Assembly: GCF_029960645.1 (NCBI RefSeq) | Contig: NZ_JASBQY010000007.1 | Span: 47,067 to 111,066 of the forward strand | DNA length: 64,000 nt | Direction: 5' to 3' | Source of the DNA: Arthrobacter sp. AL12 | Lineage (GTDB): Bacteria > Actinomycetota > Actinomycetes > Actinomycetales > Micrococcaceae | Shown: piece after piece, positions 8,766 through 18,115 of the stretch | Layout: each line of letters starts with the position of its first letter | Position numbering within the stretch: position 1 is the first letter of the stretch | Position numbers and translations under genes: made by a program | The notes under the pieces: generated by a model | What the model saw: only the letters and a program-made list of their open reading frames with translations | What the model was told of the DNA's origin: nothing | Database searches by the model: none

Positions 8766-10093
8766 CCCAACCGACACAAACCCCCAAGCTGGCCGAAGCG
8801 TTCGACGCCGTCGACATCATCCGCATCAAGCGGGACAAGGGCGTGCTCAGCCCCGCCCAGATTGACTGGACGATCGACGCGTACACCCGCGGCGCGATCG
8901 CCGACGAGCAGATGGCCGCCCTGAACATGGCGATCCTGCTCAACGGCATGGACCGGGCAGAGATCTCTCGCTGGACGGCGGCCATGATCGCGTCCGGCGA
9001 GCGGATGGACTTCTCCAGCCTGCGCCGCCCCGACGGCAGCGTGAAGCCCACCTCCGACAAGCACTCCACCGGCGGCGTCGGGGACAAGATCACCCTGCCG
9101 CTGGCACCGCTGGTCGCGGTCTTCGGCGTGGCCGTGCCGCAGCTCTCCGGCCGCGGCCTGGGCCACACCGGCGGCACCCTGGACAAGCTCGAATCCATCC
9201 CGGGCTGGCGCGCCGCGCTGAGCAACGAGGAAATGCTGGCCCAGCTCCAGGAGGTCGGCGCGGTCATCTGCGCCGCCGGCGCCGGGCTGGCACCGGCCGA
9301 CAAGAAGCTCTACGCCCTGCGGGACGTTACCGGCACGGTCGAGGCCATTCCGCTGATCGCGTCCTCGATCATGAGCAAGAAGATCGCCGAAGGCACCGGG
9401 TCGCTGGTGCTGGACGTCAAGGTCGGCAGCGGGGCCTTCATGAAGGACGAGGCACGCGCCCGCGAACTCGCCGAGACCATGGTGGCGCTGGGCAAGGACG
9501 CCGGCGTCAACACTGTGGCCCTGCTGACCAACATGAACACCCCGCTGGGCCTGACCGCGGGCAACGCGATCGAGGTCGAGGAATCGGTGGAGGTGCTGGC
9601 CGGCGGTGGTCCGGAAGACGTCGTCGAACTCACCGTCCGGCTCGCGGAGGAAATGCTCGCCTGCGCTGGCGTCCACGACGCCGACCCCCGGGCAGCGCTC
9701 CGGGACGGCCGGGCGATGGACGTCTGGAACCGCATGATCGAGGCGCAGGGCGGGGACCCCCGCGCCAAGCTTCCCGTGGCGAGGGAATCGGAGGTCATCT
9801 ACGCGCCGGCCGACGGTGTGCTGGTGGAACTCGACGCGATGGCTGTCGGCGTCGCCGCCTGGCGCCTCGGCGCCGGCCGGGCCCGCAAGGAGGACCAGGT
9901 CCAGGCGGGCGCCGGCGTGCGGATGCACGCCAAGCCCGGCGCCCTGGTCAAGGCCGGCGAGCCGCTGATGACGCTCCTGACGGACACCCCGGAGAAGTTC
10001 GAACGGGCCAGGGAAGCCCTCGAGCACGCCATGGTGATTGCCCCGGAGGGCTCACGCCCGGCGCAGCAGCTCATCATCGACCGCATCGCCTGA
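8762..10093 (+). CDS. deoA: thymidine (pyrimidine-nucleoside) phosphorylase
   Basis: 443-residue glycosyltransferase family 3 enzyme that splits thymidine or deoxyuridine with phosphate into base and deoxyribose-1-phosphate. The signature SGRGLGHTGGTLDKLES and the phosphate site KHSTGGVGDK are intact; the C-terminal PYNP domain ends the protein. It overlaps cdd by ATGA. Together the two enzymes take imported deoxycytidine to uracil and deoxyribose-1-phosphate. Confidence 0.95.
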   Translation: MTQPTQTPKLAEAFDAVDIIRIKRDKGVLSPAQIDWTIDAYTRGAIADEQMAALNMAILLNGMDRAEISRWTAAMIASGERMDFSSLRRPDGSVKPTSDKHSTGGVGDKITLPLAPLVAVFGVAVPQLSGRGLGHTGGTLDKLESIPGWRAALSNEEMLAQLQEVGAVICAAGAGLAPADKKLYALRDVTGTVEAIPLIASSIMSKKIAEGTGSLVLDVKVGSGAFMKDEARARELAETMVALGKDAGVNTVALLTNMNTPLGLTAGNAIEVEESVEVLAGGGPEDVVELTVRLAEEMLACAGVHDADPRAALRDGRAMDVWNRMIEAQGGDPRAKLPVARESEVIYAPADGVLVELDAMAVGVAAWRLGAGRARKEDQVQAGAGVRMHAKPGALVKAGEPLMTLLTDTPEKFERAREALEHAMVIAPEGSRPAQQLIIDRIA

Positions 10094-10100
10094 TTCCCCC

Positions 10101-10161
10101 GTTGCCCTGTCACTTGTGGTCCCCAACCGCCAAGGTTAGCCGCCACAGGTGATAGGGCAAC
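10101..10161 (+). terminator. long imperfect hairpin after deoA
   Basis: A 19-nt arm starting GTTGCCCTGTCAC (10101-10119) pairs with 10143-10161, the only two mispairs being G-U compatible in RNA. The loop itself contains AACC-GCCAA-GGTT. No U-tract. It probably ends the nucleoside operon; an intergenic REP origin is also possible. Confidence 0.6.
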
Positions 10162-10221
10162 CGCGGGGCGGCCCGCAGTACACTGGCATGACAGCCGTCC
10201 CCCGTTGTTTGTTAGGAAACC

Positions 10222-10860
10222 GTGCAGGCAATCAACGACTTCATCCTGGCCGCAGCGGGGCAACCATGGGTCCTGATCCTTGTGTTCGTTTGCTGTGTGA
10301 TCGACGGTTTCTTCCCGCCCATCCCGAGCGAGTCAGTGGTCGTCGGGCTCGCCGCGGTCGCCGCCACGGCCGACATTCCCAACCCGGTGCTCCTGGCCGC
10401 GACCGCCGCCGCAGGGGCGTTCCTGGGCGACAACATCGCCTACCTGATCGGCCGCGGCACCGGAACCCGGCGCTGGGCCTGGATGCGCGGCCACCGCATG
10501 CAGCGGGCGTTCCGCTGGGCCGGCACCGAGCTGCGGAAACGGCCGGCGTCACTGATTCTCGTGGCGCGCTTCGTGCCGATCGGCCGGGTCGCGGTCAACC
10601 TGACCGCGGGCGCCACCCACTTCCCGCAGCAACGCTTCGTGGGGATGACGGTGCTCTCGGCAGTGCTGTGGGGGGCGTATTCCGTCTCGATCGGACTTTT
10701 CTTCGGCCAGTGGTTTGAAGAGAATCACCTACTCGGCGTCATCGTCGCCGTCATCTGCGCGATGGGCCTGGGCATCCTGGTGGACCTCGCCATCAGCAGG
10801 CTGCGCGGCAGGCTCCCCGAGGACGCCGAACGCCCGGCCACGCCCCCGGAGCACTCCTGA
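10222..10860 (+). CDS. DedA-family membrane protein (first of tandem pair)
   Basis: 212-residue polytopic membrane protein of the DedA/SNARE-associated family; several members are undecaprenyl-phosphate or lipid flippases linked to envelope homeostasis. Family features are the re-entrant FPPIPSE motif near residue 33 and ARFVPIGRVAVNLTAG near residue 115. GTG 10222 is used. The next gene is a clear paralogue with matching motifs and spacing, pointing to tandem duplication. Substrate unknown. Confidence 0.85.
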   Translation: MQAINDFILAAAGQPWVLILVFVCCVIDGFFPPIPSESVVVGLAAVAATADIPNPVLLAATAAAGAFLGDNIAYLIGRGTGTRRWAWMRGHRMQRAFRWAGTELRKRPASLILVARFVPIGRVAVNLTAGATHFPQQRFVGMTVLSAVLWGAYSVSIGLFFGQWFEENHLLGVIVAVICAMGLGILVDLAISRLRGRLPEDAERPATPPEHS

Positions 10861-10971
10861 AACCGGAGCCTTTGGTAGCGTCAGATTTATCCGGATGGAA
10901 CGTAGCGCATCCTTGCCGGTCATGGGACACTAAAGAGCGCTTTTCGTCACTTTCCTAGGAGCAAAGCCCGC

Positions 10972-11790
10972 GTGGAATTCATCAATGAGGCTATTCTCCA
11001 TGCCGCGGGTCAGTGGTGGATTTACCCGATCCTCACGATCTTCTGTTTCATCGACGGTTTCGTTCCGATTCTGCCCAGTGAAACCCTGATCGTGGCCCTG
11101 GGTGCACTGTCCGTCACGTCCGGCGAGCCGAACATGTGGTTCGTCATGGCCGCCGCCGCCGTCGGGGCCATCGCCGGTGACAACATGGCCTACCTGCTGG
11201 GCCGCCACGTCGGCGTCGAGCGCTTCCGCTGGATGCGCAAACCCAAGGTCCACCGGGCCCTGAACTGGGCGCGCTATGAACTCGACAAACGCGGCGCCAT
11301 GCTGATCTTCACGGCCCGGTACATCCCGGTGGGCCGCGTCGCCGTGAACTGGATCGCCGGCACCACCGCGTACCCGCGGCGCCGCTTCGTCATCCTCGAC
11401 ATTTTCGCCTCCGTCACCTGGGTCGCGTACTCGGCCGGCATCGGCATCATCGCCGGCAACTGGGTCCACGAACACCCGCTGCTCGGGGTCGGCATCGCCA
11501 TCGCGTTCGCCATTGTGCTCGGCATCGTGATCGACCACCTGCTGACCTGGCTGCACCGCTGGCGCGACACCAGGGGCGCCGCAGCGGCAGCCGGCCGGGC
11601 CGGAACCATGTCTGCCGAAGCGAAAACCGGGCACGCCGCGGCCGCGCAGTCCCAGGCCGCCACCGGGCCCGCGGAGGCCGAGCCCGCCGCGTCCGCGCCC
11701 CGCCAGGGCTCAAGCACCGCGCCCCGCCAGGCTTCCGGCACCGCGCCGGTGCCCGCACAGCTGGCGGCACCGGCCGACGTCGAGGCCTGA
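10972..11790 (+). CDS. DedA-family membrane protein (second of tandem pair)
   Basis: 272-residue paralogue of the preceding gene: VPILPSE near residue 35 and ARYIPVGRVAVNWIAG near residue 115 align with it. Residues after ~200 form an Ala/Pro/Thr-rich cytoplasmic tail carrying a repeated S/GTAPRQ(A/G)S segment, absent from the first copy. GTG 10972 follows AGGAG (10957-10961). Separated from the first by 111 bp, so probably its own transcript. Confidence 0.85.
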   Translation: MEFINEAILHAAGQWWIYPILTIFCFIDGFVPILPSETLIVALGALSVTSGEPNMWFVMAAAAVGAIAGDNMAYLLGRHVGVERFRWMRKPKVHRALNWARYELDKRGAMLIFTARYIPVGRVAVNWIAGTTAYPRRRFVILDIFASVTWVAYSAGIGIIAGNWVHEHPLLGVGIAIAFAIVLGIVIDHLLTWLHRWRDTRGAAAAAGRAGTMSAEAKTGHAAAAQSQAATGPAEAEPAASAPRQGSSTAPRQASGTAPVPAQLAAPADVEA

Positions 11791-11796
11791 TACCGC

Positions 11797-11868
11797 CGGC
11801 CGGCGCGGCCGCCGGGTGACCGGCCGGCGCGGCCGCCGGGTGACCGGCCGGCGCGGCCGCCGGCAGAC
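11797..11868. repeat. three 24-bp tandem repeats upstream of add
   Basis: Units start at 11797, 11821 and 11845. The first two are identical and the third differs only at its end. They are almost pure G+C and contain CGGCCGGCGCGGCCGCCG, itself rich in small palindromes. They fill the gap between dedA and the add promoter. Confidence 0.9.
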
Positions 11869-11888
11869 CGGCTGGTGTTGCCGGGCTC

Positions 11889-11904
11889 CCAACCCTAAGG
11901 TTGG
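11889..11904 (+). promoter_or_regulatory. palindrome overlapping the -10 of add
   Basis: CCAACC-CTAA-GGTTGG is a perfect 6-4-6 palindrome. TAAGGT (11896-11901) inside it has the form of a -10 box and ends 6 nt before GTG 11908. A repressor bound here would block transcription of add. No known regulator site was recognised. Confidence 0.55.
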
Positions 11905-11907
11905 AAC

Positions 11908-13059
11908 GTGACTGAGATAATTCTTGACGCTGCCCCTGACCTCGACTTCGACCTGAAGGGCCTCCCCAAGGTTTCCCTTCACGACCACCTGGACGGCGGA
12001 CTCCGTCCGGCCACCATCATTGAACTTGCCGAGGCCGCGGGACATACCCTGCCCTCCACCGACCCCGTCGCCTTGGGGGAGTGGTTCCGCGAATCCGCCG
12101 ACTCCGGCTCACTGGTCCGTTACCTCGAGACCTTCGACCACACGATCGCCGTGATGCAGACCAAGGAAGGCCTCTTCCGCGTCGCCAAGGAATTCGTCGA
12201 AGACCTTGCCGACGACGGCGTGGTCTATGGCGAAGTGCGCTGGGCTCCCGAGCAGCACCTCCAGCAGGGCTTGAGCCTGGACGACGCCGTCGAAGCCGTG
12301 CAAGCGGGCCTTGAGGCCGGCGTCGACGCCGTCGCCGAGACCGGCCGCGACATCCAGGTCGGCCAGCTGATCACCGCCATGCGGCACGCCGACCGTGGCC
12401 AGGAAATCGCCGAACTGGCGGTCCGCCACCGCAACAACGGCGCCGTCGGCTTCGACATCGCCGGCGCCGAGGACGGCTTCCTGCCGTCCCGGTTCAAGGA
12501 CGCCTTCACGTACCTGGCCCAGCACAACTTCCCGGCCACGGTCCACGCCGGGGAAGCCGCCGGACTCGAAAGCATCCAGTCCGCCCTGGTCGACGGACGC
12601 GCCCTGCGCCTGGGCCACGGCGTCCGGATCGCCGAGGACATCACCGTTGAATTCGGCGACGATGAGGATGCCGACGGCGAGGATGCCGACGACAACATCG
12701 GCATGGTCACCCTGGGCGGGCTCGCCAGCTGGGTCCGCGACCGCGGCATCGCCTTGGAAATCTGCCCCTCCTCCAACCTGCAGACCGGCGCCGTCGCCGG
12801 CTTCGGCGAGGGCATCGAAAGCCACCCGCTGGACATGCTCTACCAGCTCGGCTTCAACGTCACCATCAACACCGACAACCGGCTGATGAGCGGCGTGACC
12901 CTCACGGACGAGTTCGAACTGCTGGTCGAGACGTTTGACTACGACCTCGACGACCTGCTGGAGCTGACGCTGAACGCCGCCGAGGCCGCCTTCCTGCCGC
13001 TGGAGGAGAAGGAAGCCCTCGTCGAGTACATCAACGAGTTCTACGACGAGCTTGGCTAA
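11908..13059 (+). CDS. add: adenosine deaminase
   Basis: 383-residue zinc amidohydrolase converting (deoxy)adenosine to (deoxy)inosine. Metal and catalytic motifs are HDHLDGGLRP near residue 28, HAGEAAG near 213, and the late NTDNRLMS near 325. An acidic stretch rich in Asp/Glu near residues 250-265 (DDEDADGEDADD) sits on a surface segment and comes from short DNA repeats. Candidate leaderless GTG start. It completes the nucleoside salvage set although it is not joined to the transporter operon. Confidence 0.95.
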   Translation: MTEIILDAAPDLDFDLKGLPKVSLHDHLDGGLRPATIIELAEAAGHTLPSTDPVALGEWFRESADSGSLVRYLETFDHTIAVMQTKEGLFRVAKEFVEDLADDGVVYGEVRWAPEQHLQQGLSLDDAVEAVQAGLEAGVDAVAETGRDIQVGQLITAMRHADRGQEIAELAVRHRNNGAVGFDIAGAEDGFLPSRFKDAFTYLAQHNFPATVHAGEAAGLESIQSALVDGRALRLGHGVRIAEDITVEFGDDEDADGEDADDNIGMVTLGGLASWVRDRGIALEICPSSNLQTGAVAGFGEGIESHPLDMLYQLGFNVTINTDNRLMSGVTLTDEFELLVETFDYDLDDLLELTLNAAEAAFLPLEEKEALVEYINEFYDELG

Positions 13060-13774
13060 AGCGGACAATTCACCCGGCCAGGGGCAGCTTGCAGAGCTGA
13101 TCGGAACGATCGCAGCCCTGCGCATCCACTGCCCCTGGATGGGGGCCCTCACCCATGAGTCCCTCGTGGAATACCTCCTCGAGGAGGCCTTTGAGGTGGC
13201 GGAGACCATCGAGACGGCCGGCGGCGACGCCGAGCTGAAGGCCGAGCTCGGCGACGTCCTGCTCCAGGTGGTCCTGCACGCCCGGCTCGCCCAGGAGCGC
13301 GGTGCCTTCGACCTCGATGACGTCGCCCGCGGCCTGAGGGCCAAAATGATCCGGCGCAACCCGCATGTGTTCCGACCCGACGGCTCACTGCAGGAGTCCT
13401 TTCCGGCGACCGTGGAGGAAATCGTCCGGACGTGGGATGCCGTCAAACGCTCCGAGCAGGTCCTGCATTCCGGGCACCCGCTCTCCGGCCCTGAACCCTC
13501 CGGCGCTGATCCGTCCCGGGCTGGGGCCCTCGGGGGCGTCCCCGCCGCCCTTCCGGCGCTGGCCCGGGCCCAAAAGCTCCTCGACCGCGCGGAACGGGCC
13601 GGCCTTCCGGCCGTCACCGGTCCGGTTGACGTCCCCTCCGCGGAAGAGGGCCTCGGCGAGCTGCTCTTCGCCATCGCCGCCGCCGCCCGGGACCGGGGGC
13701 TCGACGCCGAACGGGCCCTCCGCGCCGCGAACCGCCGATTCCGGGAGGGCCCGCCCGCGCAGCCGTCCCCATGA
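13052..13774 (+). CDS. MazG-family nucleotide pyrophosphohydrolase
   Basis: 240-residue protein with one MazG domain in the first ~110 residues: the EEAFE and ELGDVLLQ helices carry the acidic metal ligands. MazG enzymes hydrolyse non-canonical or damaged NTPs to NMP and pyrophosphate. The usual CPWD entry motif reads CPWM here, and residues 150-240 are an Ala/Pro-rich linker with a helical end. TTG 13052 overlaps the add stop by 8 bp. Translationally coupled to add; the pairing suggests nucleotide-pool cleaning. Confidence 0.85.
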   Translation: MAKADNSPGQGQLAELIGTIAALRIHCPWMGALTHESLVEYLLEEAFEVAETIETAGGDAELKAELGDVLLQVVLHARLAQERGAFDLDDVARGLRAKMIRRNPHVFRPDGSLQESFPATVEEIVRTWDAVKRSEQVLHSGHPLSGPEPSGADPSRAGALGGVPAALPALARAQKLLDRAERAGLPAVTGPVDVPSAEEGLGELLFAIAAAARDRGLDAERALRAANRRFREGPPAQPSP

Positions 13775-13832
13775 TCCGCCACAATGACGTCCGGGGACTG
13801 GATAGGTTTCTGTAACTTATCCCACTCTCGAC

Positions 13833-15224
<1,392 letters not shown>

Positions 15225-15240
15225 TAACCGCACGAACTGC

Positions 15241-15286
15241 GAACCGGTGGCTATGGTTGAAAGACCATGGCCACCGGTTCCTTTTT
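15241..15286 (+). terminator. rho-independent terminator of eno
   Basis: GAACCGGTGGCTATGGT pairs with ACCATGGCCACCGGTTC (one G-U) and is followed by CTTTTT at 15281-15286. A classical stem plus U-tract 16 bp after the stop codon. Confidence 0.93.
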
Positions 15287-15415
15287 GGCACGTCTCTTTT
15301 GGCACCGTTAGTGGCGCCGCGCAGCCGGTTCCATGTCGGTGCCCGGTTCAGGCCACGGGATCAGCACTGAACGCAGCAAGCCAGCCGGGGGAGAACCTGG
15401 CATTACAGGAGTGAC

Positions 15416-16165
15416 ATGGCTACCCGCCGACCCAAGGTTCCCCGGGCCACGCCTGCGGCCCCGAAGTCTCCGGACACCGGCGACGGCGGCGACGTCATCC
15501 AGGCTGATTTCAGCGGTTCCCGCGGCTCCCAGGCCCATCCTGCCGGCAACGCCGCCCCCGTCCAGCGGACTCCCGGCAGGACAGCCGGCCAGCACAGCGG
15601 CAACGCCGGCTCCGCCCGGCCGGCCGGGGCCGCGTCCGTTCCGACGACCGCAAAATCAGGCACCGGCACACACGGCACGGCCAAGCACGGCACGGGCCAA
15701 CGCGGCACCGGCCAACACGGCGCAGCTAAACTGTCCAAGGACGGCACCGCACCGACGGCAGAGAACCTCGACCCGGTCCCCGCCAAGGCCTTCTCCGGCC
15801 GCATGCTGGCGCTGTTGGTCGTCATGATTGCCATCACCATCATGCTGGCGCCCACGGTCAAGATTTTCTTCGAAAAACGGGCTGAAATCGCCGCGCTCCA
15901 GGCGGACATTTCCGACAAACAGGCCCAGCAGGACGAGCTGAGGCGGCAGGTCTCCCGATGGCAGGATCCGAACTACGTGAAACAGCAGGCCCGGGACCGC
16001 ATTAACATGGTTATGCCCGGTGAGACGGGCTACTGGGTCTTCGGCAGCGATCTTCCTGCCGGTTCCACCAGTGGCGCGGCCGGTGCAGGATCAGCACATG
16101 ACCCGGCCGAGCTGCCCTGGGTTGACTCCCTCTGGGACTCCATCCGGCGCTCGGCAACAGACTAG
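15416..16165 (+). CDS. septum formation initiator protein (FtsB/DivIC family)
   Basis: 249-residue bitopic division protein. The first ~125 residues are a disordered Ala/Pro/Gly cytoplasmic region with a short repeated HGTGQ/KHGT pattern. One membrane helix follows (about 137-155), then a coiled coil (FEKRAEIAALQADISDKQAQ...) and the conserved RWQDPNYVKQQARDRI motif. FtsB/DivIC pairs with FtsL-type partners to activate septal synthesis. AGGAG lies just before ATG 15416. The long N-terminus is typical of actinobacterial members. Confidence 0.88.
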   Translation: MATRRPKVPRATPAAPKSPDTGDGGDVIQADFSGSRGSQAHPAGNAAPVQRTPGRTAGQHSGNAGSARPAGAASVPTTAKSGTGTHGTAKHGTGQRGTGQHGAAKLSKDGTAPTAENLDPVPAKAFSGRMLALLVVMIAITIMLAPTVKIFFEKRAEIAALQADISDKQAQQDELRRQVSRWQDPNYVKQQARDRINMVMPGETGYWVFGSDLPAGSTSGAAGAGSAHDPAELPWVDSLWDSIRRSATD

Positions 16166-16229
16166 AAGCGGCGCCCGCCGCAGGATTGTCCGCCGGACAA
16201 GCCAGACAGGGCAGGAAGGCGCCGCCACC

Positions 16230-17027
16230 GTGGACCAGAACCGAGTGGACGAGACCCCCACGGCAGTGAACCCGAGTGGAGAAAACCCGGAGTCCCCGGA
16301 ACCGGCCCGCTCCCTGGCGGAATCCCGCCGGCCCTCGCCGCACGACCTGGATGTCCTGAGCCGGCAACTGGGGCGGCCGGTGCGTGACGTCGTGGAAATC
16401 CCGGCCCGCTGTGTCTGCGGCAACCCGCTGGTGGCGGCCACCTCCCCGCGGCTGAGCAACGGCACACCCTTCCCTACCACCTTTTACCTCACGCACCCCG
16501 TCATCACCTCCGCGGTGTCGCGGCTCGAGGCGGCCGGCCTGATGAACGAAATGAACGTCCGGCTCGGCAGCGACGAGGCCCTGGCCGCGGACTACCGCGA
16601 CGCCCACGAGGCCTACTTGGCGTCCCGCGCGGAGATCGGGGCCAGATCCGGGATCGGCGCCGTGCCCGAAATCGACGGCATCTCCGCCGGCGGAATGCCC
16701 ACCCGGGTCAAGTGCCTGCACGTCCTGGTGGGTCATTCACTGGCCGCCGGGCCGGGTGTGAACCCGCTCGGCGACGAGGCCCTCGCCGCCATCAGCGAAT
16801 GGTGGACCACGGACCGCTGCTACTGCGACGGCGCATGGGACACCGGCGGCGAGACCCCCTCGCAGGACCTCAGCAGGCACGGGCCGCAGGGACTGCCGGA
16901 GATTGTGGGTCGACCGGCGCCGGTCCGGAAGCCGCGCACCTGGGACCCCGGCAGCACCCCCGGGGCAAGAACGACCGGAACGGGCGAAGTCTCAGGCTCC
17001 GCCGGAACCACCGGGGCCAGCCAGTGA
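16230..17027 (+). CDS. DUF501 family protein
   Basis: 265-residue cytoplasmic protein; the DUF501 domain spans about residues 45-215. Conserved cysteine motifs are CVCGNPLVA near residue 60, VKCLHVLVGHSLA near 165 and CYCDGAWDTGGE near 200, which could bind metal; function unknown. GTG 16230 is preferred because it follows AGGAAGG and the family begins soon after; an upstream reading would overlap divIC heavily. Its stop overlaps the next start (GTGA). Confidence 0.85.
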   Translation: MDQNRVDETPTAVNPSGENPESPEPARSLAESRRPSPHDLDVLSRQLGRPVRDVVEIPARCVCGNPLVAATSPRLSNGTPFPTTFYLTHPVITSAVSRLEAAGLMNEMNVRLGSDEALAADYRDAHEAYLASRAEIGARSGIGAVPEIDGISAGGMPTRVKCLHVLVGHSLAAGPGVNPLGDEALAAISEWWTTDRCYCDGAWDTGGETPSQDLSRHGPQGLPEIVGRPAPVRKPRTWDPGSTPGARTTGTGEVSGSAGTTGASQ

Positions 17028-17971
17028 CGCGCGTGGCCGCCGTGGACTGCGGCACCAACTCGATCCGCCTGCTCATCGCCGACCTGGACACGGACGGCGC
17101 GGCGGCCCGGTTGAAGGACGTGGTGCGCGAAATGCGTGTCGTCCGGCTCGGCCAGGGCGTGGACGCCACCGGCGAGCTCGCCCCCGAGGCCCTGGACCGG
17201 ACCTTTGCCGCCACGGCGGACTACGCCCGGGAGATCCGCGGACTCGGGGCCACCAAGGTGCGTTTCGTCGCGACCTCCGCCACCCGCGACGCCAACAACC
17301 GGCAGATCTTCGTGGACGGCATCCGCGAACTCCTCGGCGTCGAACCCGAGGTCATCACCGGGGACGAGGAAGCCGCCCTGTCCTTCGCCGGCGCCAGCAG
17401 CGTCCTGCCCTCCCGCGGCGCGGACCCCGTGCTCGTGGTGGACCTCGGCGGCGGCAGCACGGAGTTCGTGCTCGGCAACGCTGACGGCGTCATCGCCGCC
17501 AAATCCGTCGACATTGGCTGTGTCCGGATGACCGAACGCCACCTGCGCAGCGACCCGCCCACGCCGGAGCAGATCGCCGCCGCGGAGGCCGACGTCGACG
17601 CTGCCCTCGAGGTGGCGGCCCGGACCGTCCCGCTGGACCGCAGCGCCGCCGTCGTCGGGGTCGCCGGTTCCATCACCACCATCACGGCCCACGCACTCGC
17701 GCTGCCGGAGTACTCCGCTGCGGCAATCCACGGCACTGAACTGCCGCTCGACGCGGTGCGCCGCGCCTGCACGGAACTGCTGGAGATGACCCACGCCGAA
17801 CGTGCCGCCCTGCCCTACATGCACCCGGGCCGGGTGGACGTGATCGGAGCGGGGGCCCTCGTCTGGCGGCGCGTCCTGGAACGCCTGGCCGAGGTGACCG
17901 ACCGCAGGGTCGCGTCGGCCGTCACCAGCGAACACGATATTCTGGACGGAATTGCCTTGAGTATCCACTAG
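17024..17971 (+). CDS. Ppx/GppA phosphatase (exopolyphosphatase type)
   Basis: 315-residue member of the actin-like ATPase phosphatase family. The phosphate loop VDCGTNSIRLLI at residue 7 and the second loop VDLGGGSTEF near 142 are both present. Family enzymes release phosphate from polyphosphate or from pppGpp; short single-domain forms like this are usually exopolyphosphatases, but the substrate cannot be decided here. Translation is coupled to DUF501 by a 4-bp overlap. Confidence 0.9.
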   Translation: MTRVAAVDCGTNSIRLLIADLDTDGAAARLKDVVREMRVVRLGQGVDATGELAPEALDRTFAATADYAREIRGLGATKVRFVATSATRDANNRQIFVDGIRELLGVEPEVITGDEEAALSFAGASSVLPSRGADPVLVVDLGGGSTEFVLGNADGVIAAKSVDIGCVRMTERHLRSDPPTPEQIAAAEADVDAALEVAARTVPLDRSAAVVGVAGSITTITAHALALPEYSAAAIHGTELPLDAVRRACTELLEMTHAERAALPYMHPGRVDVIGAGALVWRRVLERLAEVTDRRVASAVTSEHDILDGIALSIH

Positions 17972-18115
17972 GCGCAGGCCGGCTGGGACGCTCCGCCGAC
18001 CGGCACCCGATCCGCACATCCCCGCGAAGTCCCGTCCCGGCGTTCCCCATCGCCACCACAGCCCCCGCGACACCGAAGCCACAGCGCCACCAGCTGTCCC
18101 GCCGATAGGACCCGA

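Noticed and set aside
16020..16229. Longer N-terminus for the DUF501 protein
   Set aside because: It would overlap divIC by almost 150 bp and adds Arg/Ser-rich sequence unlike the family.
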